Below are positions 53,206 to 62,890 of a stretch of 64,000 bases of DNA, one piece after another. Positions within the stretch are counted from its first letter, which is position 1. Each line of letters begins with the position of its first letter. The notes under the pieces were generated by a model, which worked only from the letters and a program-made list of their open reading frames with translations, searched no databases and was not told the DNA's origin. The stretch comes from Clostridioides mangenotii TR (GTDB lineage: Bacteria > Bacillota > Clostridia > Peptostreptococcales > Peptostreptococcaceae). A program made the position numbers and the translations under genes. The DNA lies in NCBI RefSeq assembly GCF_000498755.1, contig NZ_AXUS01000020.1, forward strand, positions 1 through 64,000. Direction: 5' to 3'.

Positions 53206-55776
53206 ATGAAGAACGATTTAAATCTCGTGTTTAAGTATATAAAGAGCTACAAAGCAAGGTCTATAGCCATTATATTGAGTATCGTTATGGGAACAGCGCT
53301 TATAGTAGGGGTAGGTACTTTGGCGAGAAGTGCTCAGCAGGCTGATTTAGACTGGATGAAGAGGGAGTCTGGAATATATCATGTAAGCTTTAGGGACATA
53401 AATAAAGAGCAAGTTAAAATTATAAAAAACAGTAAGGATATAAAGAGTGTAGGTATAAATTCCTATTATGCTTCTACCGATATAGGAGAAAAACTGCCGA
53501 TTAATTTTGTCCAAGCTGATAAAAACTATTTAAATAGTGATTCAAAAATAGTTAAGGGAAAATTTCCACAAAAAAACAATGAAATTGCTGTGGAATCTTG
53601 GATATTAAATAGCATGGGTCTAGAGCCTAAACTAAATCAAGAAATTACTTTTAAGTTATATAAAAAGGATAAACCAGAAACTTTTAAAGTTGTAGGCATT
53701 TTACAGGATAGATATAAAGATAAAAGTGTTGGACGATGTGAAATATTTTTGCCTTTAGACAAAGAAAATCTAAACAAGATGACTGTTAATGTTGAGTTTT
53801 ATGAAAAGACAGATATTAGGAAAAATATAAATGATATTTCGAAGGAAATTATGATAAAAAATCCTGATAAAAATATAGGGTTAAATAAAATGCTGATTTC
53901 ATCTGTTGAAAATAATGGAAGTATAGACCGTGAAAGTAAAAATACAGCAATTATGGTGAGTATATTTGCAGGGTTAGTAGTTTATAGTATTTTCGGTATT
54001 TCTGTTTTCCAAAGACTAAGAGATTATGGAATGTTAAGAGCTCTTGGTTACACGAATATAAAAGTATTTAGATTAATTTTATTGGAATTGTTAACTCTTA
54101 GCGCCATCGCAATTCCAATAGGATTATTAGTTGGAATGGGATGTAGCCAAATATTCAATATAATGTCTGGAAATATAGCACTTGAAGGTGATTTAAAAAC
54201 AACGCCTTTTATTGTACCTGTTAATGTAATACTTTTATCTATAGGATGTATTTTATTTATAAATATATTTACAAGCGTAATCACATATTTACGAATAAGA
54301 AAGATTTCTCCCGTTGAGGCGATAAGAAAGGATTTTAATTCAAATAAAAAAATTAAAGTTGGAAAGCTAATAGCATTCTTAGGTAAAAAATTGCCTATAT
54401 TAAACTCGATATCTCTTAAAAATATACTTAGAAATAAGGTAAGTTTTGTAATGATAATTTTGTCAATTAGTGTAGCAGGTCTTATGATTATAAAGCAGGA
54501 TTATGCGTTTTCTGGAGGAGATGAAGTAAGGAAGGAACAAAAGAAAATAACTTTATTCAACGGAGACTTTGTTTTAAGTGCTAATGGATCTATAGATAAA
54601 AGCCAAGGTATTGACAATAAGTCTATTGATGAAATAAGTAAAATCGAAGGCATAAAAGAGGTAAAAACGGCAAAAGTACTGTATTCTAGAATGACAATTG
54701 ATAGAGATAAAATCTTAAATATGGATTTCTACAATATTGAATCATCATACGGATATGTAAAGGATGTATTAAACGGATTGATACTTAAAGATGGCAATAA
54801 AAAACAAATAACTATTAAGCAAAAATTAAAAGGCTTTGATAAAAATATGTTAAACTCATTAAACGATTATTTAGTCGAAGGAAATATTGATACAAATAAA
54901 ATGAAAGACAGCAATACTGCAGTTGTATATATACCACATGCAACTGAGATTCATGAAGATTATTACAGCGTTGGCAGTAAGAAATATGGAAAACCTATAG
55001 TAGACATAAAAATAGGCGATATTGTAAAGGTAAAAGTGCCAATAGGAAAAATAGATATGCAGAAGTATTGGAAAGGTGAGGAAAACTATAAATACAATGA
55101 ATATGAGTTTAAAGTTGGAGCAATAGTTGATTACCCTTATGCAGATGATGGATTTTATACAGGTGACAATGGTGTAGATGTCATTGTAAGTAACACTTAC
55201 TTTAAGAGCATTACTGGTATAGATAATTATGATGTTGTGTTTGCAGATATGAAGGAGGGAGCAGATCACAAAGCCATTAATAAGCAAATAGGGAAGATCG
55301 GAAGTAAAAATATAGGAACAAGTACTATGGATATGGTAGAGGATAAAATAAAGAGCGAAAAAATGGAACAAAAATTAATGCTATATAATTATGGAATAGT
55401 AGCTGTTATTTTTATAATAAGTATATTTAATATTTTCAATAGTGTTAGTTACAATATACTATCTAGAACAAATGAATTTGGAATGTTAAGAGCTGTTGGA
55501 ACAACTGAAGAAAATTTTATAAAAATGATAGCGTTTGAAGGAATAATTTATGGAATTGTTTCAAGTATGTTTGTGATAATTGGTGGATTAATAATTCAAA
55601 GCCGTATGTATAAAACCTATGGATTTGAGGGATTCGGATTAGACTTCACAGTTAATTACAAAATATATTTAAGCGTTATAGCATTAAATGTAATAATAGG
55701 ACTACTTGCAACATACATACCAGCCAGAAAAATCAAAAAAGTCGATATAGTAGAATCTATAAATATTGTAGAATAG
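53206..55776 (+). CDS. FtsX-domain ABC permease
   Basis: 856-aa membrane protein with two FtsX modules: an N-terminal helix at ~15-38, three helices at ~250-370, one at ~410-425 and three in the C-terminal 130 residues, with large extracellular domains between. LRDYGMLRALGYTNIKVFRLILLE and NEFGMLRAVGTTEENFIKMIAFEG are coupling helices. It lies 11 nt ahead of its ATPase, the reverse order of the 18.5-kb pair. The start is ATG 53206 or TTG 53197; spacing does not decide. Divergent from the LytTR pair, which may control it. Confidence 0.84.
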   Translation: MKNDLNLVFKYIKSYKARSIAIILSIVMGTALIVGVGTLARSAQQADLDWMKRESGIYHVSFRDINKEQVKIIKNSKDIKSVGINSYYASTDIGEKLPINFVQADKNYLNSDSKIVKGKFPQKNNEIAVESWILNSMGLEPKLNQEITFKLYKKDKPETFKVVGILQDRYKDKSVGRCEIFLPLDKENLNKMTVNVEFYEKTDIRKNINDISKEIMIKNPDKNIGLNKMLISSVENNGSIDRESKNTAIMVSIFAGLVVYSIFGISVFQRLRDYGMLRALGYTNIKVFRLILLELLTLSAIAIPIGLLVGMGCSQIFNIMSGNIALEGDLKTTPFIVPVNVILLSIGCILFINIFTSVITYLRIRKISPVEAIRKDFNSNKKIKVGKLIAFLGKKLPILNSISLKNILRNKVSFVMIILSISVAGLMIIKQDYAFSGGDEVRKEQKKITLFNGDFVLSANGSIDKSQGIDNKSIDEISKIEGIKEVKTAKVLYSRMTIDRDKILNMDFYNIESSYGYVKDVLNGLILKDGNKKQITIKQKLKGFDKNMLNSLNDYLVEGNIDTNKMKDSNTAVVYIPHATEIHEDYYSVGSKKYGKPIVDIKIGDIVKVKVPIGKIDMQKYWKGEENYKYNEYEFKVGAIVDYPYADDGFYTGDNGVDVIVSNTYFKSITGIDNYDVVFADMKEGADHKAINKQIGKIGSKNIGTSTMDMVEDKIKSEKMEQKLMLYNYGIVAVIFIISIFNIFNSVSYNILSRTNEFGMLRAVGTTEENFIKMIAFEGIIYGIVSSMFVIIGGLIIQSRMYKTYGFEGFGLDFTVNYKIYLSVIALNVIIGLLATYIPARKIKKVDIVESINIVE

Positions 55777-55787
55777 GGGGAAAAACT

Positions 55788-56453
55788 ATGAACATATTAG
55801 AAACCATAAATCTAAGTAAAATATACGGGAAAAAAGAAACAGCAGTTAGAGCATTAAAGGATGCGAACCTAAACGTAGAAAAAGGCGAGTTCGTCGCAAT
55901 AGTAGGACCGAGCGGAAGCGGAAAAAGTACATTTCTTCATTTGGTAGGAGGGCTTGAAAGACCGAGCTCGGGAACAATAAAAGTGGACGGGAGAGATATA
56001 TGTTGCCTTTCAGATAAAGAACTGGCTAAGTATAGAAGGCAAAAGGTAGGTTTCATATTTCAACAGTACAACTTGATACCAGTTTTAAATGTAAGAGAAA
56101 ATATAGAACTTCCACTTAAGTTGGACAACAAGCCTATAGACAATGATTATCTGGATGAAATTATAACTACACTAGGATTGGAAGATAGACAAGATCACTT
56201 GCCAAATCAGCTGTCAGGTGGTCAACAACAAAGGGTAGCCATTGCAAGGGCATTGTCTGCAAAACCAAGCTTAATACTGGCAGATGAGCCTACTGGAAAT
56301 TTAGATTCAAAGACAACGCAAGAAGTTGTCGAGTTGCTTAAAATATCGATAAAAAAATACAATCAGACTTTAATTATGATTACTCATAACGAAAGCATTT
56401 CAGGTAATGCTGATAAAGTGGTAAACATAATAGATGGACAACTCATTCTTTAA
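55788..56453 (+). CDS. ABC transporter ATPase, LolD/MacB type
   Basis: 221-aa ATPase: Walker A GPSGSGKST, FIFQQYNLIPVLNVRENI, signature LSGGQQQRVAIARALS and Walker B LILADEPTGNLDS. Closely similar to the ATPase at 18486 (shared NILET..L.K.YG.KE start), suggesting duplication of the module. It serves the FtsX permease just upstream. Confidence 0.88.
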   Translation: MNILETINLSKIYGKKETAVRALKDANLNVEKGEFVAIVGPSGSGKSTFLHLVGGLERPSSGTIKVDGRDICCLSDKELAKYRRQKVGFIFQQYNLIPVLNVRENIELPLKLDNKPIDNDYLDEIITTLGLEDRQDHLPNQLSGGQQQRVAIARALSAKPSLILADEPTGNLDSKTTQEVVELLKISIKKYNQTLIMITHNESISGNADKVVNIIDGQLIL

Positions 56454-56570
56454 TATATAAAGAACAGATAGATTTGAATAAGGATAGCAGACGAGATTAT
56501 TAATTAAAATATTACTTTATAGGTTTAGCTATGGTAAAATTACTGTAACTTTGAATAAAGGGGTGAAGTA

Positions 56571-57809
56571 ATGTTTAACAAGCAGGTTATTTTAAATAAA
56601 GCGAAAGAATACAATAGCTTCTATCTTTACGATGAAAATATTATATTGGAGTATACACAGCGTCTTAAAAATAATTTTCCACAGGTACAGTTTTTGTATT
56701 CAATAAAAAGTAATTCACACAATCACGTTATTAAAACAGTATTTTCTCAGGGGTTTGGTGCAGATGCGGCTAGTCTTGGTGAGGTTCAAATAAGTAGTGA
56801 ATATGGTCTATCAAAGGAAGAGATATACTATTCTGCCCCTGGAAAAACTGATCACGATATAGTAAATTCTATGGAAAAATCAGTTATTATAGCTGATAGT
56901 TTGTCTGAAATAGAGAGAATAGATAAGATCGCTGAAGAAAAAAATACGGTTGTAGAAATAGGCGTGAGAATTAATCCTAATTTTACATTTTATTCTAGTA
57001 GCGGTGTGCCTTCAAAATTTGGAATAGATGAAGAAGATATTTATCATAAGCTTGAGTGGTTAAAAGGTCTTAATGGAGTAAAGATAGTTGGATTACACGT
57101 TCACTCACGTAGCCAGGAGCTAGATGTTGAAGTAATGAAAGAATACTATAGAAAGGTGTTCGATTTATCATTTAGAGTTCAAGAAAAGTTAGGTATTCAA
57201 CTTAAGTTTATTAATTTAGGCTCAGGACTAGGGATCCCTTATACTAAACAGGATGAAGAGCTGGATACTAAAAAGCTGGGAATAGAAACTTCTGAGATGT
57301 TGTATAAGTTTAAAGGGAAGCTATCAGGAACAAAAATTTACATTGAAACAGGTCGTTATGCAGTATGCAAAAGTGGTGTTTATGCAACTAAGGTACTAGA
57401 TATAAAGACTTCTTTTGGAAAGAAATTTGTGATTCTTGATAATACACTAAATGGTTTCATAAGACCTTCTATAGCAAATATGATAACGAGTTACTCAAAA
57501 GATGAAAGCCCATGTGCAAATGAACCATTGTTTACACAAAAAAATGCCTTTGAGTTTATTGTATTAAATAATAAAGTAGAAACTAAATCAGTAGATGACT
57601 CGGAGATCGAAACCGTAACGCTAGTTGGAAATCTTTGCACATCTACTGATGTTATTGCAGATAATATATATTTACCAAAAGTAAATGTAGGAGATATTGT
57701 AGTGGTTACAAATGCTGGGAGCTATGCAGCTGCATTATCCCCTATGCAATTTGCTACTATGAATCCACCAAAACAGCTATTTTTAACTCGAAATGGGGAT
57801 ATTATATAA
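56571..57809 (+). CDS. PLP-dependent decarboxylase of the LysA/ODC fold III family
   Basis: 412-aa enzyme with an N-terminal alanine-racemase-like barrel and C-terminal beta domain. The PLP lysine is in FLYSIKSNSHNHV (~44), the glycine-rich phosphate loop is FINLGSGLGIPY, and the active-site Cys-Asp block reads GNLCTSTDVIADN, with the closing NAGSYAAALSPMQFATMNPP. These residues support decarboxylase activity. It is not a typical diaminopimelate decarboxylase because no lysine-pathway gene is near and the specificity segment differs. Substrate unknown: ornithine, diaminopimelate or another diamino acid. Confidence 0.72.
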   Translation: MFNKQVILNKAKEYNSFYLYDENIILEYTQRLKNNFPQVQFLYSIKSNSHNHVIKTVFSQGFGADAASLGEVQISSEYGLSKEEIYYSAPGKTDHDIVNSMEKSVIIADSLSEIERIDKIAEEKNTVVEIGVRINPNFTFYSSSGVPSKFGIDEEDIYHKLEWLKGLNGVKIVGLHVHSRSQELDVEVMKEYYRKVFDLSFRVQEKLGIQLKFINLGSGLGIPYTKQDEELDTKKLGIETSEMLYKFKGKLSGTKIYIETGRYAVCKSGVYATKVLDIKTSFGKKFVILDNTLNGFIRPSIANMITSYSKDESPCANEPLFTQKNAFEFIVLNNKVETKSVDDSEIETVTLVGNLCTSTDVIADNIYLPKVNVGDIVVVTNAGSYAAALSPMQFATMNPPKQLFLTRNGDII

Positions 57810-57887
57810 AACAAAAATTGAAAGAAACTTAGTATAATAAATATAAATAATAATATTTTCGACAAAACCACACCTATAGATTTTAAC

Positions 57888-57936
57888 GATAATGTATTGT
57901 AGTATATAGCAATTTACTATAATACATTATTTTTTG
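57888..57936 (+). terminator. Terminator after the decarboxylase gene
   Basis: ATAATGTATTGTAGTA (57889-57904) pairs with TACTATAATACATTAT (57915-57930), one wobble, then seven T. Confidence 0.85.
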
Positions 57937-58012
57937 CTTATTTCGACTTTATATTAATCCAATTTGTTATAATTTAAACGTAAACTAAATTAAAAAAATA
58001 AGGAGGTATGAA

Positions 58013-58948
58013 TTGAACTTATTAAAGAAATATCCAATTCCTATGGCAGGTTTAATACTATCAATTTTTGCTTTAGGAAACCTGCTTCAATCCTACGGAG
58101 ATTCAATTAGAAATGTTATTGGAATTATAGGATTTATTTTATATGCGATTTATGTTTTGAAGCTGATAGTGCTTCAAAAGGGAGTTAAGGAGCAATTAGA
58201 AAATCCTTTGATTGGAAGCGTATTTCTTACAATTACAATGGCGACAATGTTATTTGCTACATATATAAAGCCATTTTCACCGACAATAGGACTTGTAGTT
58301 TGGTGGATTGGAGTCGTAGGGCATCTAGTGCTTATGATTTTATTTAGTAAGAAATTCTTAACTGGCTTCTCAATAAAGAAAGTATTCCCATCTTGGTTCA
58401 TTGTTTATGTTGGTATTGTTGTTGCAAGTGTAACAGCACCAATGTTTGAACAAATTACAGTTGGAAAAATTGCATTTTGGTTTGGTTTTATAACCTATTT
58501 AATACTTATTCCGATTATTTTAATGAGAATTTGGGTTGTAAAAGAGATGCCGGAACCTACTCTACCTACGATAATTATATTAGCGGCACCAGGATCGTTG
58601 TTATTGGCTGGATATATTAACAGTTTTGATAGTAAAATCATGGGGATTGTATACTTACTTTTTGCTTTCTCAATTGTATTTTATCTTATAGCTTTAGCTT
58701 ATTTGCCAAGATTATTAAAGCTGAAATTCTATCCGAGTTTTTCAAGTTTTACGTTCCCTATGGTTATTAGTGCCATTGCAACAAAACAACTTAATGGATA
58801 TTTAATTAAAGCAGGTAATGAAATAAGTTGGCTTGTATACATTGTTAAAGCGCAGGAAATTATAGCGATTTGTTTAGTATTGTATGTATTTGTTTTATAT
58901 ATGTTGAGTTTGATGAAAACTGAAAAAGCAGTGGAAAGCAAGGCATAA
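58013..58948 (+). CDS. TDT-family (TehA/SLAC1-like) transporter
   Basis: 311-aa membrane protein with about ten helices of the tellurite-resistance/dicarboxylate transporter family. The N-terminal KYPIPMAGLILSIFALGNLLQSYG and the later FTFPMVISAIATKQL are family blocks. TTG is the start, 6 nt from AGGAGG. An ATG in another frame just before it encodes only two residues. The ion carried is unknown; relatives move malate, sulfite or anions. Confidence 0.8.
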   Translation: MNLLKKYPIPMAGLILSIFALGNLLQSYGDSIRNVIGIIGFILYAIYVLKLIVLQKGVKEQLENPLIGSVFLTITMATMLFATYIKPFSPTIGLVVWWIGVVGHLVLMILFSKKFLTGFSIKKVFPSWFIVYVGIVVASVTAPMFEQITVGKIAFWFGFITYLILIPIILMRIWVVKEMPEPTLPTIIILAAPGSLLLAGYINSFDSKIMGIVYLLFAFSIVFYLIALAYLPRLLKLKFYPSFSSFTFPMVISAIATKQLNGYLIKAGNEISWLVYIVKAQEIIAICLVLYVFVLYMLSLMKTEKAVESKA

Positions 58949-59064
58949 ATAGTAAATAGCTTGTATACAAAAGACAGGTTACAAAATATTGAGAATATGA
59001 AGATATACAAAATAAAAAGAAATAAATATAAATATAATGAAAAAGATTATGAGGAGGAAATAAA

Positions 59065-59547
59065 ATGGAAGCAAATGCAGTATGTTCAAAAGATAAATAC
59101 CTAGAGGAAGTGAAAAACACTGCTGAGGGATACTTTAAAAGAGGGGAATTCTTTTGTTCTGAAGCTGTTTTACAAACATTAAACGATGCACTAGGACAAC
59201 CTTTTAGCCCAGAAATAACTAGAATGGCATCAAGTTTTCCAATAGGTTTAGGTAAAGCTCAATGTCTTTGTGGAGCAGTATCTGGTGGAGAAATGGCTCT
59301 TGGTATTGTTTATGGAAGAGTACATGGTGAAGCTATGGACCCTAAAATGTTTGAATTTTCGAAGGATCTTCACGACTTTGTAAAAAAAGAGTACGGATCA
59401 ACATGTTGTAGAGTAATAACTAAAAAGTGGAATGGAGATAACTTTATGTCTCCTGAGAGAAAAGAGCACTGTATAAAAATTACAGGTGAAGTTGCTGAGT
59501 GGGTTGCGGATAAACTTATCGATGATGGAAAAATGGAAATAAAGTAA
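59065..59547 (+). CDS. C_GCAxxG_C_C family redox protein
   Basis: 160-aa soluble protein with the family signature: FFCSEAVLQTLND (Cys), QCLCGAVSGGEMALG (the C-GCAxxG variant), CCRVITKKW (Cys pair) and EHCIKITGEVAEW (Cys). The regularly spaced cysteines suggest Fe-S or thiol redox chemistry. GAGGAGG precedes the ATG. Lies 116 nt after the TDT transporter and before a long terminator. Function in this family is largely unknown. Confidence 0.82.
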   Translation: MEANAVCSKDKYLEEVKNTAEGYFKRGEFFCSEAVLQTLNDALGQPFSPEITRMASSFPIGLGKAQCLCGAVSGGEMALGIVYGRVHGEAMDPKMFEFSKDLHDFVKKEYGSTCCRVITKKWNGDNFMSPERKEHCIKITGEVAEWVADKLIDDGKMEIK

Positions 59548-59559
59548 GACTTTTCAAAT

Positions 59560-59620
59560 AAAGCTGTCCTAAGTTTTGTGTATATTTTATGTATACAAAA
59601 AACTTAGGACAGCTTTATTA
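59560..59620. terminator. Long perfect bidirectional terminator
   Basis: AAAGCTGTCCTAAGTTTT (59560-59577) is perfectly complementary to AAAACTTAGGACAGCTTT (59599-59616), with TGTATA/TATACA inside. Convergent genes flank it. Confidence 0.85.
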
Positions 59621-59681
59621 TTAATACAGATAAAATTTAATTGTACAAATTCATAAACTGATAAATTAATTGAGAGTTAAT

Positions 59682-60152
59682 TTAATCAGTAATATCTTCT
59701 AATTTAAAATTAACAACTTTTTTTAGATCATCCAAGCTAAGTTCTACCTGATATCCTATCTTTCCACCGCTCATAATAACTGTATCAAGCTCTTCAGCGC
59801 TTTTATCTATTACAGTAGTCAATGATTTCTTCATGCCAATAGGTGAACATCCCCCATGAATATACCCAGTTAAAGAGAGTAAATCTTTTGATTTAATCAT
59901 GGCGATAGATTTTTCTTCTACACTTTGAGCAGCTTTTTTTAAATTGAGATCTTTTTCAACAGGGACTACAAAAACGTAGTTCTGCTTAGATTTACCTTGC
60001 GTAACCAAGGTCTTAAAAACGTGTTTGGGATCTTGTCCTAATACAGTGGCTACTTCTATTCCGCTTATGGCATCAGTATCTGCATATGTGTGGTAATTGT
60101 AAGCTATTTTTTTGCCGTCTAATAATCTCATAACATTAGTCTTTTGATTCAT
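59682..60152 (-). CDS. ybaK: YbaK-family aminoacyl-tRNA deacylase
   Basis: 156-aa editing enzyme that removes Cys mischarged on tRNA-Pro. Family blocks are DAISGIEVATVLGQDPKHVFKTLV, FVVPVEKDLNLKKAA, HGGCSPIGMKK (the GxxSPxG-like active site) and MSGGKIGYQVELSLDDL. Single gene with AGGAGGC before the ATG. Activity on Cys-tRNA-Pro is by family; other misacylated tRNAs are possible. Confidence 0.88.
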   Translation of the reverse strand: MNQKTNVMRLLDGKKIAYNYHTYADTDAISGIEVATVLGQDPKHVFKTLVTQGKSKQNYVFVVPVEKDLNLKKAAQSVEEKSIAMIKSKDLLSLTGYIHGGCSPIGMKKSLTTVIDKSAEELDTVIMSGGKIGYQVELSLDDLKKVVNFKLEDITD

Positions 60153-60418
60153 AATAAATGCCTCCTATATCAAAATTAATTTGATTATATTTCCATTATA
60201 CACAAGATAGGCTTAATTTATAAATTAAATTCTGTATGTAATTGTGAGAATATCGATTGGATATTTGCTTATTTACATTTATATATAAAATCATTAATGA
60301 TAATTTTAAAACTGACATACGGTTGTCATATTATGAAAGTTATAATCCTATTAATAGAATAATTAAGAAATTAAAAATAAAGATCTATTAAAATTTTAAA
60401 CAAAATTAGGAGGAAGAT
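60153..60418. other. Divergent intergenic region
   Basis: About 265 bp, AT-rich, between ybaK and the effector-binding protein. No feature beyond the two ribosome binding sites is evident. Confidence 0.4.
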
Positions 60419-60808
60419 ATGAATACAAATACAACTAAAATTGAGGAAATATCAGTATACGGTAAGAAAATAAGAACTGACAACAAAAATTTAGGGTCTC
60501 TAGTAAATTTTTGGGAAGAATTTATGAAAAAGGAATATAAGGGAGATGTATATGGAGTTTATACTAACTATGAGAGTGACTATACAGGTGAATACGATTT
60601 TTATATAGGAATTGACAACGATAACAACGAGGAAAAAGTAGATATTCAAGAAGGAGAGTATTTAACAATCGAAGTCGACGCAAAAGATCCGCAGGGACTG
60701 GCAAAAGCTTGGAATTACATTTGGAATAGCGATATAAAAAGAACATACAAAACAGATTTTGAATACTATTCGAAAGATGGATCTATTAAGATTTATCTTT
60801 CAATATAG
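60419..60808 (+). CDS. GyrI-like effector-binding domain protein
   Basis: 129-aa stand-alone effector-binding domain like the C-terminal domain of Rob/BmrR regulators and integron-associated proteins. SLVNFWEEFMKKEY, YGVYTNYESDYTGEYDFYIGI and EGEYLTIEVDAKDPQGLAKAWNYIWNS are family blocks, and it ends with IKIYLSI. No DNA-binding domain. It may bind or sequester small hydrophobic compounds. Its stop overlaps a GTG that opens a Trp-containing small ORF, and tnaA follows 215 nt later on the same strand. Confidence 0.75.
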   Translation: MNTNTTKIEEISVYGKKIRTDNKNLGSLVNFWEEFMKKEYKGDVYGVYTNYESDYTGEYDFYIGIDNDNNEEKVDIQEGEYLTIEVDAKDPQGLAKAWNYIWNSDIKRTYKTDFEYYSKDGSIKIYLSI

Positions 60809-60882
60809 TGCTTCCAGCATGGAGTGATGAATATATTTGGTCGTTAGAGATTAGGTCATTTATATTTGCATTATCTATATAA
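60808..60882 (+). CDS. Possible Trp-containing leader ORF upstream of tryptophanase
   Basis: 24-codon ORF beginning with GTG in TAGTG, where it overlaps the upstream stop. Translation starts with LPAWSDEYIWSLEIRS and holds two Trp. It has no ribosome binding site of its own, so only translational coupling could express it. TnaC leader peptides also carry an essential Trp, but no other TnaC residue pattern is seen. It may be chance. Confidence 0.25.
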   Translation: MLPAWSDEYIWSLEIRSFIFALSI

Positions 60883-60954
60883 TTAGTTTAATTAATAAAC
60901 ATTTATAATAAATTATATTCATAAAATCGGAAAAGTTATCTTAAGTAGTTTATC

Positions 60955-60988
60955 ATATTAAGGAATTATAAGACTAAGTCCTTAATAT
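60955..60988. promoter_or_regulatory. Perfect 10-bp-arm dyad upstream of tnaA
   Basis: ATATTAAGGA (60955-60964), 14 nt, TCCTTAATAT (60979-60988), ending 35 nt before tnaA. It may be an operator or a leader hairpin. There is no T tract, so termination is unlikely. Confidence 0.5.
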
Positions 60989-61023
60989 AATATAAAGAAT
61001 TCAGATAATAGGAGGATTTTAAA

Positions 61024-62409
61024 ATGAGTGTAAAGTATATTCCAGAGCCATTCAGAATTAAAATGATTGAGACAATAAAGATGTTATCTAAAGAAGAAAG
61101 AGAAGAAAAAATAAGAGAAGCAAAGTATAATTTATTCAATTTAAAAGGTGAAGACGTTTATATAGATTTACTGACAGATAGTGGGACAAACGCAATGAGT
61201 CAAGAACAATGGGCTGGAGTTATGAGGGGTGACGAAGCTTATGCCGGAGCAAAGAGTTATTACAATCTTATAGAAGCAGGTCAAGATATATTTGGATATA
61301 AATATATACAGCCAGTTCACCAAGGTAGAGCTGCTGAGAAAGTTCTTTTTGGTTTACTTATGGGAGAAGGAAAATATTCTATATCAAATATGCACTTCGA
61401 TACAACAAGAGCGCATGTTGAATTAACTGGAGCAAGAGCTATAGACTGTGTAGTTAAAGAAGCTGGAGATCCAACTTTAAGAATTCCCTTCAAAGGAAAT
61501 ATGGATACTGAAAAATTAGAGAAATTAATAGTTAAATATGGAGCTGAAAACGTAGGGATTGTAATAATGACAATAACTAATAACTCTGCTGGGGGACAGC
61601 CTGTTTCAGTAGAAAATGTAAGAAAAACATCTGAAATATGTAAGAAGAATAAAATACCATTCTGTATAGATGCTGCCAGATATGCAGAAAATGCTTATTT
61701 TATAAAAAAACGTGAAGAAGGGTACAAAGATAAACCTATAAAAGATATAATAGGAGAAGTATTTAGCTATGCTGATATATTCACTATGAGTGCTAAAAAA
61801 GATACTATTGTAAACATGGGTGGATTATTAGGAATAAAAGAAGATGAAGAATTATTTCAAGCAGTTAAAGCTCGAACTATATCATTTGAAGGATTCGTTA
61901 CATACGGAGGCTTATCTGGACGTGATTTGGAATCCCTTGCAATAGGTTTGTATGAGGGTCTAGACGAAAATTACTTAAGATACAGAATTGGTCAAATGGA
62001 ATACTTAGCAGCTAAGCTTGATGATGCAGGAATAGCTTATCAATCACCAGTAGGTGGACATGGGGTATTTGTAGATGCAAAAGCATTATTGCCACATATA
62101 CCTTATAATGAGTATCCAGGTCAAGCTCTTGCAGTAGAATTATACAAAGAAGCCGGAATACGTACTTGTGATATAGGTTCTTACATGCTTGGCAACGACC
62201 CTGATACAGGTGAACAACTTAAATCTGAATTTGAATTCACGAGACTTGCTATACCGAGAAGAGTCTATACTCAAGCACATATAGATGTGATGGCAGATGC
62301 TCTTATAGCAATAAAAGAAAGAGCTCACACAGTAAAAGGATACAAAATAACTTGGGAGCCACCAATTCTTAGACATTTCCAAGCATCACTTGCTCAGATA
62401 ACAGAATAA
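61024..62409 (+). CDS. tnaA: Tryptophanase
   Basis: PLP beta-eliminating lyase of 461 aa that splits tryptophan into indole, pyruvate and ammonia. PLP Lys is the second Lys of MSAKKD (~259). Residues that separate tryptophanase from tyrosine phenol-lyase favour tryptophanase: Asp126 in MHFDTTRAH (Thr in the phenol-lyase), His451 in LRHFQ (Phe there), and Ile in CDIGSYMLG where the phenol-lyase has its tyrosine-binding Arg. GGAGG is 7 nt upstream. No aromatic permease is adjacent, and a strong terminator follows. Confidence 0.92.
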   Translation: MSVKYIPEPFRIKMIETIKMLSKEEREEKIREAKYNLFNLKGEDVYIDLLTDSGTNAMSQEQWAGVMRGDEAYAGAKSYYNLIEAGQDIFGYKYIQPVHQGRAAEKVLFGLLMGEGKYSISNMHFDTTRAHVELTGARAIDCVVKEAGDPTLRIPFKGNMDTEKLEKLIVKYGAENVGIVIMTITNNSAGGQPVSVENVRKTSEICKKNKIPFCIDAARYAENAYFIKKREEGYKDKPIKDIIGEVFSYADIFTMSAKKDTIVNMGGLLGIKEDEELFQAVKARTISFEGFVTYGGLSGRDLESLAIGLYEGLDENYLRYRIGQMEYLAAKLDDAGIAYQSPVGGHGVFVDAKALLPHIPYNEYPGQALAVELYKEAGIRTCDIGSYMLGNDPDTGEQLKSEFEFTRLAIPRRVYTQAHIDVMADALIAIKERAHTVKGYKITWEPPILRHFQASLAQITE

Positions 62410-62498
62410 CTATCTGTTGGAACTATTTATGGTATATTTTAGTATTTATGCTTAAAAAAATAACATAATATTTTTTATATAAAAAATATCTTATTGAA

Positions 62499-62549
62499 AT
62501 GAACCCCAAAAGTTAGACCTAAAATCTAATTTTTAGGGGTTCATTTTTG
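62499..62549 (+). terminator. Terminator of tnaA
   Basis: ATGAACCCC (62499-62507) pairs with GGGGTTCAT (62536-62544), with TTAGA/TCTAA and A/T pairs inside, then five T. Confidence 0.85.
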
Positions 62550-62890
62550 TATCTAACTTACTCTATTCTTATGTGTGTAAATTTACATATAACTAAATCC
62601 TACGGAAAAAATGTTTAAAGAACAGTAATCCTTATTAGAAGAATCGTATAACTATGTAAAAAAGAAGTTTGACAAGAAAACTAAAAAGTCGAAGTAAATA
62701 GAAGAAATATACATAATAATTCGATTTAATATAAGATTCTGTGTGATTTTTATAAAAATTTTACTAAATTTTTTACTAACATTTTACAATCTAATGTTTC
62801 TAATATATAATTGACATAGAGAAATATGTACATATAAGTAGGTAAATGTAAGTAGGTAAGCTAACAAATAAATGTAAAGAGGTGTGTATA
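62550..62890. other. Intergenic region with a small coding remnant
   Basis: 340 bp. At 62611-62697 one frame reads MFKEQ, stop, SLLEESYNYVKKKFDKKTKK and SK before a final stop: probably the tail of a decayed gene with one nonsense codon. The remainder is AT-rich, with a short TAAGTAGG-type simple repeat around 62836-62862. Confidence 0.4.

Noticed and set aside
61024-62409. Tyrosine phenol-lyase as the identity of the PLP lyase
   Set aside because: Asp126, His451 and the Ile in CDIG match tryptophanase and not the Thr, Phe and Arg of tyrosine phenol-lyase.
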